Shown one piece after another: positions 59,126 to 64,000 of a stretch of 64,000 nucleotides of DNA. The notes under the pieces were generated by a model, which was given only the letters and a program-made list of their open reading frames with translations, was not told where the DNA came from and did no database searches. The translations under genes and the position numbers were made by a program. The stretch covers positions 62,001-126,000 of the forward strand of contig NZ_FWXL01000006.1 in the NCBI RefSeq assembly GCF_900176395.1, written 5' to 3'. The stretch comes from Novosphingobium sp. B1. GTDB lineage: Bacteria; Pseudomonadota; Alphaproteobacteria; Sphingomonadales; Sphingomonadaceae. Every line of letters begins with the position of its first letter. The first letter of the stretch is position 1.

Positions 59126-60565
59126 TCAGGCGGTGCCGCCGATCGTCAACCCTTCCACCAGAAGCGTCGGCTGGCCGACGCCCGCAGGTACGCTCTGCCC
59201 GCCCTTGCCGCAGACGCCCACGCCTTCGTCGAGGGCAAGGTCGTTGCCGATGCCGGTGACCTTGGTGAGGCAGGTCGGGCCATCGCCGATCAGCGTCGCG
59301 CCCTTGATCGGCGCGCCAAGCTTGCCATTCTCGATGCGATAGGCCTCGGTGCACGAAAAAACGAACTTGCCGCTGGTAATGTCGACCTGACCTCCGCCAA
59401 ACGACTTGGCAAAGATGCCGTTCTTCACGCGCGACAGCAATTCAGCCGGATCGTCGTTCCCGCCACGCATGAAGGTGTTGGTCATGCGCGGCATGGGCGC
59501 ATGGGCGAAGCTTTCGCGACGGCCATTGCCGGTGGGGGCAACGCCCATCAGGCGGGCGTTGAGCCGGTCGTGGATATAGCCCTTGAGGATGCCATCCTCG
59601 ATCAGCACGTTTTCCTGCGTGGGCGTGCCCTCGTCATCGATCGAGAGCGAGCCGCGACGGCCCTGGCCGTTGACGCCAAGGAGCGTGCCATCATCGACCA
59701 CGGTAACGCCCGGTGCCGCCACGCGCTCACCGATGCGGCCCGAAAAGGCACTTGTGCCCTTGCGGTTGAAATCGCCTTCGAGGCCATGGCCGACCGCTTC
59801 GTGCAACAGCACACCGGGCCAGCCGGGGCCAAGCAGCACGGTCATCTCGCCCGCCGGCGCGGCAATCGATTCGAGGTTCACCAGCGCCTGCCCAAGCGCC
59901 TCGTCGATCGCGCGGTTCCATGTCTCCGGCGCGAACAAATCGTCATAAAGGCGGCGGCCGCCGATGCCGAACGAGCCGGTTTCGCGGCGGCCGTTCTGTT
60001 CAGCGACGATCGAGACATTGAGCCGGACCAGAGGGCGCACGTCGTGGGCGACGAAGCCGTCAGCGCGCACGATCTCCACGACCGACCACGAACCTGAGAG
60101 CGAGGCCGAGACTTGCGCCACGCGCGGATCGCGGGCGCGGGCTGCGGCGTCGATAGTCTCGAGCAGCTTGACCTTGGCCTCGAACGGGACAGCATCGAGC
60201 GGCGAGGCTTCGGTATAGAGATGGCGGTTGTTATTGCGCGGTGGCGAGGCAGGCTGGCCCTTGGCCGGATCGAGCAGCTTGAGCGTTTCGCCAGCACGCG
60301 CGATGGCGGCGGCAGAAATTTCATTGGCGTGGGCAAAGCCGGTCATCTCGCCCGATACGCCGCGCAGCCCGAAGCCTGCATCGCGTGAATAGTCGGCAGT
60401 CTTCAACCGGCCATCGTCGAAGCCGAAGCTCTCGCTCGCAATGAACTGCATGTACAGTTCGCCATCGTCGCATGACTTGAGCGCGTTGGCGGTGATCCGC
60501 TGCGCTTCATCCGGCGAAAGCAGGCCAGAACGATAGAGCAGCGAGCGGGTGTCGAGTTCGGTCAT
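59126..60565 (-). CDS. tldD: Metalloprotease TldD
   Basis: The 479-residue protein is the TldD half of the TldD/TldE (PmbA) heterodimer, a cytosolic zinc protease that processes unfolded peptides such as microcins and the CcdA antitoxin. The zinc motif HEXXXH is in LLHEAVGHGLEGD. A conserved C-terminal Cys-containing segment (EAYRIENGKLGAPIKGATLIGDG, read in parts; CGKGGQSVP) is present. The tldE/pmbA partner is not in this neighbourhood. Start ATG at 60565. Confidence 0.95.
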   Translation of the reverse strand: MTELDTRSLLYRSGLLSPDEAQRITANALKSCDDGELYMQFIASESFGFDDGRLKTADYSRDAGFGLRGVSGEMTGFAHANEISAAAIARAGETLKLLDPAKGQPASPPRNNNRHLYTEASPLDAVPFEAKVKLLETIDAAARARDPRVAQVSASLSGSWSVVEIVRADGFVAHDVRPLVRLNVSIVAEQNGRRETGSFGIGGRRLYDDLFAPETWNRAIDEALGQALVNLESIAAPAGEMTVLLGPGWPGVLLHEAVGHGLEGDFNRKGTSAFSGRIGERVAAPGVTVVDDGTLLGVNGQGRRGSLSIDDEGTPTQENVLIEDGILKGYIHDRLNARLMGVAPTGNGRRESFAHAPMPRMTNTFMRGGNDDPAELLSRVKNGIFAKSFGGGQVDITSGKFVFSCTEAYRIENGKLGAPIKGATLIGDGPTCLTKVTGIGNDLALDEGVGVCGKGGQSVPAGVGQPTLLVEGLTIGGTA

Positions 60566-60616
60566 GCAACCGATATAGGACCTGGCCGCGAGAAGGCCAG
60601 AGGGGGCAGCGATTGA

Positions 60617-60817
60617 TCAGGCTGCCTGCGCGTTATCTGCCGGACCGCCCTTGAGGACGAACCGCTTGTCGCAATATCCGCATTCGACGAAACCCTTCTC
60701 GTCAATCTCCAGCCAGACGCGTGGATGGCCGAGTGCTGCGCCGCCACGAATGTCGGAGGCGCCATCGCACTTGACGCGGTGGTGATCGGTGAAGACGGTT
60801 TCGGGTGCCTGCATCAT
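60617..60817 (-). CDS. Zf-CHCC domain protein (NDUFS6-like)
   Basis: The 66-residue protein is a single zinc-finger of the CHCC type: Cys17, His31, Cys46 and Cys49 (VKCDG... [24 protein letters not shown], read in parts). Alphaproteobacterial members are homologues of the mitochondrial complex I accessory subunit NDUFS6. Two adjacent ATGs (60817, 60814) are possible starts. It lies 51 nt upstream of tldD in the same direction and is divergent from the ABC ATPase gene. Confidence 0.88.
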   Translation of the reverse strand: MMQAPETVFTDHHRVKCDGASDIRGGAALGHPRVWLEIDEKGFVECGYCDKRFVLKGGPADNAQAA

Positions 60818-60889
60818 GGCGTCGCGGCTAGCAAATTGGCAGGGTCCAGACAATTGCGTTTTGACACGCGCTGGTGCAGGCAGCGGGCC

Positions 60890-61852
60890 ATGGCCAGCCT
60901 TGAAACTTCCGAAACGACCTCCGCGCCCGCGATCCGCATCCGCGACCTTGTCAAGCGCTACGCTCCGACCGGCAAGGCGCCGGGCAAGCTTGCCCTGGAC
61001 GGTGTCAGCTTTGACGTCCCGCAAGGACAGATCTTCGGGCTGCTGGGCCCCAATGGCGCCGGCAAGTCGACGTTGATCAACACGCTGGCAGGCCTGGTCA
61101 TGAAATCTTCCGGCTCGGTCGAGATCTGGGGCCATGATATCGATCGCGATGTGCGCAATGCCAAGGCTTCGATCGGCATCGTGCCGCAGGAGATCGTGTT
61201 CGATCCCTTTTTCACGCCGGCCGAAGTGCTCGACAACCAGGCCGGGCTCTACGGTGTGCCCAAGGCCATGCGCCGGACCATGGAGCTTCTGCGCGCAGTC
61301 CATCTGGCCGACAAGGCCGATGCCTACGCTCGCTCGCTGTCAGGCGGCATGAAACGCCGGCTGCTTATCGCCAAGGCAATGGTGCATGCCCCGCCGGTGC
61401 TTGTGCTGGACGAACCCACCGCCGGCGTCGACGTCGAACTGCGCCGCCAGTTGTGGGAACTGGTCGGTGAACTCAACCGCGATGGCGTTACTGTGGTGCT
61501 GACCACGCACTACCTCGAGGAAGCCGAGGAGCTGTGCGACCGTATCGCCATCATCAATCACGGCAAGCTCATCGCGAATAAGCCGACCCGTGAACTGGTC
61601 GACATGGCCCGCGAAAAAATCGTGGTGTTGACTTTGGATCGCGCAATCGATGCTGCACCGCAGCATCCGGCGTTCCTGAACAGCTCGATCACGGCTGATA
61701 AGATCGTCGAGATCGGTTATGACAAGGATCGCATGAACGCCGGCGAAGTAATGTCGGTAATGCAGGGGCTTGGCTATTCAATCGTTGACGTTTCGACTCG
61801 CGAAGCGGATCTCGAAGACGTTTTCGTGAGCCTTACCAGCGCACCGCGCTAG
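60890..61852 (+). CDS. ABC transporter ATP-binding protein, ABC-2 type, unpaired
   Basis: The 320-residue protein has one ABC domain (Walker [10 protein letters not shown] about 55-63, Q-loop IGIVPQEIV, signature LSGGMKRR, Walker [12 protein letters not shown]-loop [14 protein letters not shown]) and a C-terminal extension of about 90 residues typical of the DrrA/CcmA/YadG export family. No permease gene follows: the next gene is on the other strand. Its transmembrane partner must be elsewhere. Start ATG at 60890. Confidence 0.9.
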   Translation: MASLETSETTSAPAIRIRDLVKRYAPTGKAPGKLALDGVSFDVPQGQIFGLLGPNGAGKSTLINTLAGLVMKSSGSVEIWGHDIDRDVRNAKASIGIVPQEIVFDPFFTPAEVLDNQAGLYGVPKAMRRTMELLRAVHLADKADAYARSLSGGMKRRLLIAKAMVHAPPVLVLDEPTAGVDVELRRQLWELVGELNRDGVTVVLTTHYLEEAEELCDRIAIINHGKLIANKPTRELVDMAREKIVVLTLDRAIDAAPQHPAFLNSSITADKIVEIGYDKDRMNAGEVMSVMQGLGYSIVDVSTREADLEDVFVSLTSAPR

Positions 61853-61861
61853 AGATCAAAG

Positions 61862-62053
61862 CTAACTTTGGTTATCCGCGGAATTAACTAAAAGTGCCTT
61901 TTCGCCTGCTGTTCGCCGGCGCCAGCCGCCGCCTTCGCGACGCCTGATCGGTGCTCCGCAGTGCTGACACGTGCCAACGAAAAACAATCCGTTCCATTCA
62001 ACGCCTTCACGGAACGGACGATGCCGATCGAATAGGCACAGCAATCGGCGCAC
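61862..62053 (-). CDS. 63-residue mini zinc-ribbon protein
   Basis: Function unknown. The protein reads RRLLCLFDRHRP at the start, VGTCQHCGAPIRR in the middle and a basic tail, so Cys6, His10, Cys29 and Cys32 could bind zinc. The GTG at 62053 has AAGGGGG about 8 nt upstream and gives a compact conserved-looking protein; the longer frame from ATG at 62122 adds a basic stretch. Its stop is 9 nt from the convergent ABC gene stop. Confidence 0.65.
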   Translation of the reverse strand: MRRLLCLFDRHRPFREGVEWNGLFFVGTCQHCGAPIRRREGGGWRRRTAGEKALLVNSADNQS

Positions 62054-62161
62054 GGCACTCACCCCCTTGTCCCGTCGTCGTGAATAAGGATTTTTACGTA
62101 TCATGCTGCGACTGCGAAGCAAGCGCTCAAGAATGCCTTGCGAGATGAAATTTTTGTAATG

Positions 62162-62190
62162 TTGACAGCCGGTCTTCGCTTGCGACCGTT
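62162..62190 (+). promoter_or_regulatory. Possible housekeeping promoter before nadB
   Basis: A perfect TTGACA (62162-62167) is followed after 17-18 nt by a weak -10 (ACCGTT or CCGTTA). It lies about 100 nt before the nadB start. A GTGAAC/GTTCAC inverted repeat further downstream (about 62200-62229) could be an operator. Confidence 0.35.
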
Positions 62191-62288
62191 ACTGTGGTCG
62201 TGAACTGCGCACTTGCAGTCCGCCGTTCACGAGTTAGGGCAAGGTCGTGCGCCGCGTGCAAGGGCGCAGAGAGGATTTGGGCGCGCCA

Positions 62289-63908
62289 ATGGAACAGCCA
62301 GAACGACCCGGTGATGTGTCCGCGCAAGTGACGCATGACGTATTGGTAATCGGCTCGGGCGCCGCCGGACTGACTGCAGCGCTTGTGCTTGCCGAGCGTT
62401 GCCGGGTGCTGGTGCTTGCCAAAGGCAGCCTGGATGGCGGATCGACGAATTGGGCGCAGGGCGGCATCGCTGCCGTGCTTGATGCGGGCGACACTTTCGA
62501 AGACCACATCCGTGACACGATGATCGCCGGCGCAGGCCTTAACCGCCGTGACACGGTAGAGTTCGTGGTAGAGAACGCGCCGCGCGCGATTGCCCGGCTT
62601 AGCGAGCTTGGGGTTCCGTTCAATGCCGAAGCCGGCGCGTTGCACCTGACGCGGGAGGGCGGGCACTCGCACCGCCGCATCGTCCACGTCGACGATGCCA
62701 CCGGAGCCGCCGTGCAGAAGGCCCTGCTGAAAGCCGCCCGCGAACACCCCAACATTACCTTGCTGCCCGGCCGCACCTGCATCGATCTCATCACCGGCCG
62801 TCACGAAGCGGCGCGCTATTCGGGGTCGGGCCGCGTCTGGGGCGTCTACGCTCTCGACGAGGAAACCGGCAAGGTCGAGGCACATGTCGCACGTGCAACG
62901 ATCCTCGCGACCGGCGGGGCGGGGCGCGTGTACCAGTTCAGCACCGCACCGCGCGGGGCGACTGGCGATGGCATCGCCATGGCGTGGCGGGCAGGCGCTC
63001 GCGTCTCCAACATGGAGATGATGCAGTTCCACCCGACCTGCCTCTACAATCTCGAGGTCAAGAACTTCCTGATTACCGAGGCCGTGCGGGGCGAGGGCGG
63101 CCACCTGATCAACCCGCGAACCGGCAAGCGGTTCATGGACTTCTATGATGCCGAGCGCATGGAACTTGCGCCGCGCGATGTCGTCGCCCGCGCAATCGAT
63201 GCCGAGATCAAGAAGTTCGGTCTCGATTACGTCCATCTCGATATCAGTCATATGCCTGCAGACTTTGTCCGGGGCCATTTCCCGAACATCTACGAGAAAT
63301 TGCTCGGCCTCGGCATAGACATGACCACCCAGCCGATCCCGGTGGTGCCGGCACAGCATTACACCTGCGGCGGCGTTCTCATCGATCTTGATGGGCGCAC
63401 CGATCTTCCCGGGCTTTATGCGGCGGGCGAATGCACCGAAAGCGGGCTGCACGGTGCCAACCGCCTGGCTTCGAATTCGCTGCTCGAATGCTTCGTGTTC
63501 GGTGAAGCAGCGGCGCGGCACATCCTCGAATGCTGGGACCAGTTCAGCGCACCCCCGGCGATCAGCCCGTGGGACGAAAGCCGCGTCACCGATTCCGACG
63601 AGGAAGTGGTCATCAAGCAGAACTGGACCGAGATCCGCCGCTTCATGTGGAACTATGTCGGGATCGTACGCACCAACAAGCGGCTGGAACGGGCGGCGCA
63701 TCGCATCCAGATGCTGAACGACGAGGTCAACGACTATTACGGCCATTTCCGCGTCACGACCGACCTGATCGAACTGCGCAACCTGTTGCAGAGCGCCGAG
63801 CTGATCGTGCGGTCCGCCCGTGCCCGCCACGAAAGCCGGGGCCTGCACTTCACGCTCGATTACCCGCAGACCGATCCCGTGGCCCGCGACACCTTGTTGG
63901 TGCCCTAG
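62289..63908 (+). CDS. nadB: L-aspartate oxidase
   Basis: FAD enzyme making iminoaspartate for de novo NAD synthesis. The 539-residue protein has the FAD-binding DVLVIGSGAAGLTAAL, GSTNWAQGGIAAV, THSHRRIVH-like EGGHSHRRIVHV, ATGGAGRVY, HPTCLY, HYTCGGVLID and ESGLHGANRLASNSLLECFVFG, plus a C-terminal helical domain. Start at ATG 62289; an in-frame GTG at 62247 would add 14 residues. nadA and nadC are not in this window. Its stop is 3 nt from the stop of a convergent partial gene. Confidence 0.96.
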   Translation: MEQPERPGDVSAQVTHDVLVIGSGAAGLTAALVLAERCRVLVLAKGSLDGGSTNWAQGGIAAVLDAGDTFEDHIRDTMIAGAGLNRRDTVEFVVENAPRAIARLSELGVPFNAEAGALHLTREGGHSHRRIVHVDDATGAAVQKALLKAAREHPNITLLPGRTCIDLITGRHEAARYSGSGRVWGVYALDEETGKVEAHVARATILATGGAGRVYQFSTAPRGATGDGIAMAWRAGARVSNMEMMQFHPTCLYNLEVKNFLITEAVRGEGGHLINPRTGKRFMDFYDAERMELAPRDVVARAIDAEIKKFGLDYVHLDISHMPADFVRGHFPNIYEKLLGLGIDMTTQPIPVVPAQHYTCGGVLIDLDGRTDLPGLYAAGECTESGLHGANRLASNSLLECFVFGEAAARHILECWDQFSAPPAISPWDESRVTDSDEEVVIKQNWTEIRRFMWNYVGIVRTNKRLERAAHRIQMLNDEVNDYYGHFRVTTDLIELRNLLQSAELIVRSARARHESRGLHFTLDYPQTDPVARDTLLVP

Positions 63909-63911
63909 GCC

Positions 63912-64000
63912 TCAGGCGGCTTCCGCTTCTACGAACTCCGGGTAGAAAACCGGCGCGCGTGTCGACCAGCCCTGCGCTGTTGCAGCGGCTTCGCTGATCG
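63912..64000 (-). CDS. Partial CDS, C-terminus only, running off the window
   Basis: A leftward frame enters from the window edge and ends in a TGA at 63912-63914, coding for a C-terminal piece (GWSTRAPVFYPEFVEAEAA). Codon pattern and the tight convergence with nadB support a real gene. The family cannot be named from this fragment. Confidence 0.55.
   Translation of the reverse strand, partial: ISEAAATAQGWSTRAPVFYPEFVEAEAA

Noticed and set aside
60861..60883. TTGACA before the ABC ATPase gene as a promoter
   Set aside because: The corresponding -10 would fall on GC-rich sequence at the start codon; spacing to the ATG is too short.

Overview
This 64 kb window is a gene-dense, GC-rich stretch of what looks like an alphaproteobacterial chromosome, most likely Sphingomonadales (Novosphingobium/Sphingomonas-like). 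The pointers are gene content and style: a MipZ division ATPase, UrcA and CC_3452-type small secreted proteins, HflK/HflC/Do-protease, rpsT next to dnaA, an alphaproteobacterial DnaA, a ligase-associated DEXH helicase, an NDUFS6-like zinc-finger protein, a DUF924 protein, frequent GTG/TTG starts and GANTC sites before dnaA. I see no rRNA, tRNA, CRISPR array, insertion sequence, integrase or phage block, so the window reads as core chromosome rather than an island.

Layout. 0.1-8 kb: aroC, a dicarboxylate/amino-acid symporter, a small lipoprotein, nth, dapB, a sirtuin, a hotdog thioesterase, a mini-HTH protein, ubiG and lysC. 8-16 kb: pentapeptide protein, a candidate small RNA, a nitronate monooxygenase, an MFS efflux pump, an HNH nuclease, an M20 peptidase and gyrB. 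16-26 kb: a DEXH helicase, an Hsp70 (HscC-like) with a membrane J-like partner, a BON protein with a Gln/Gly-rich linker, a phosphohexomutase, a tiny J protein and MipZ. 26-32 kb: panC, a DUF2322-like protein, a phosphoesterase, a lipid kinase, UrcA, HxlR, CC_3452, a secreted protein and msrB. 32-45 kb: PBP1A, a small stress-like protein, Do protease, hflC/hflK, mrp/apbC, a lone molybdopterin hydroxylase subunit, hemH, a cytochrome P450 and rpsT. 45-64 kb: dnaA with a long regulatory leader, a ThiF/MoeB E1 enzyme, acnA, a DMT transporter, two L,D-transpeptidases, two GNATs, an amidohydrolase, ispG, DUF924, tldD, a zf-CHCC protein, a lone ABC ATPase, a mini zinc-ribbon protein and nadB.

Themes. 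Several steps of central metabolism lie here (chorismate, lysine/aspartate family, ubiquinone, pantothenate, NAD, heme, isoprenoid, TCA). Three groups look functionally linked: envelope and protein quality control (Do protease, HflKC, PBP1A, L,D-transpeptidases, HscC/J pair); replication and division (dnaA, gyrB, MipZ); and Fe-S/heme/radical chemistry (Mrp, IspG, AcnA, Nth, HemH, P450).

The genome is compact: in ten of thirteen convergent pairs the stop codons overlap or lie within about 9 nt, and clear hairpin terminators occur only where there is room. I did not find an obviously new multi-gene system. The best leads are an Hsp70 paired with a membrane-anchored J-like protein lacking the HPD tripeptide, a MipZ/mini-J-protein/hexomutase operon, a candidate leftward small RNA near 8.7-8.85 kb, and a secreted-protein family whose two copies differ by concerted loss of a cysteine pair.
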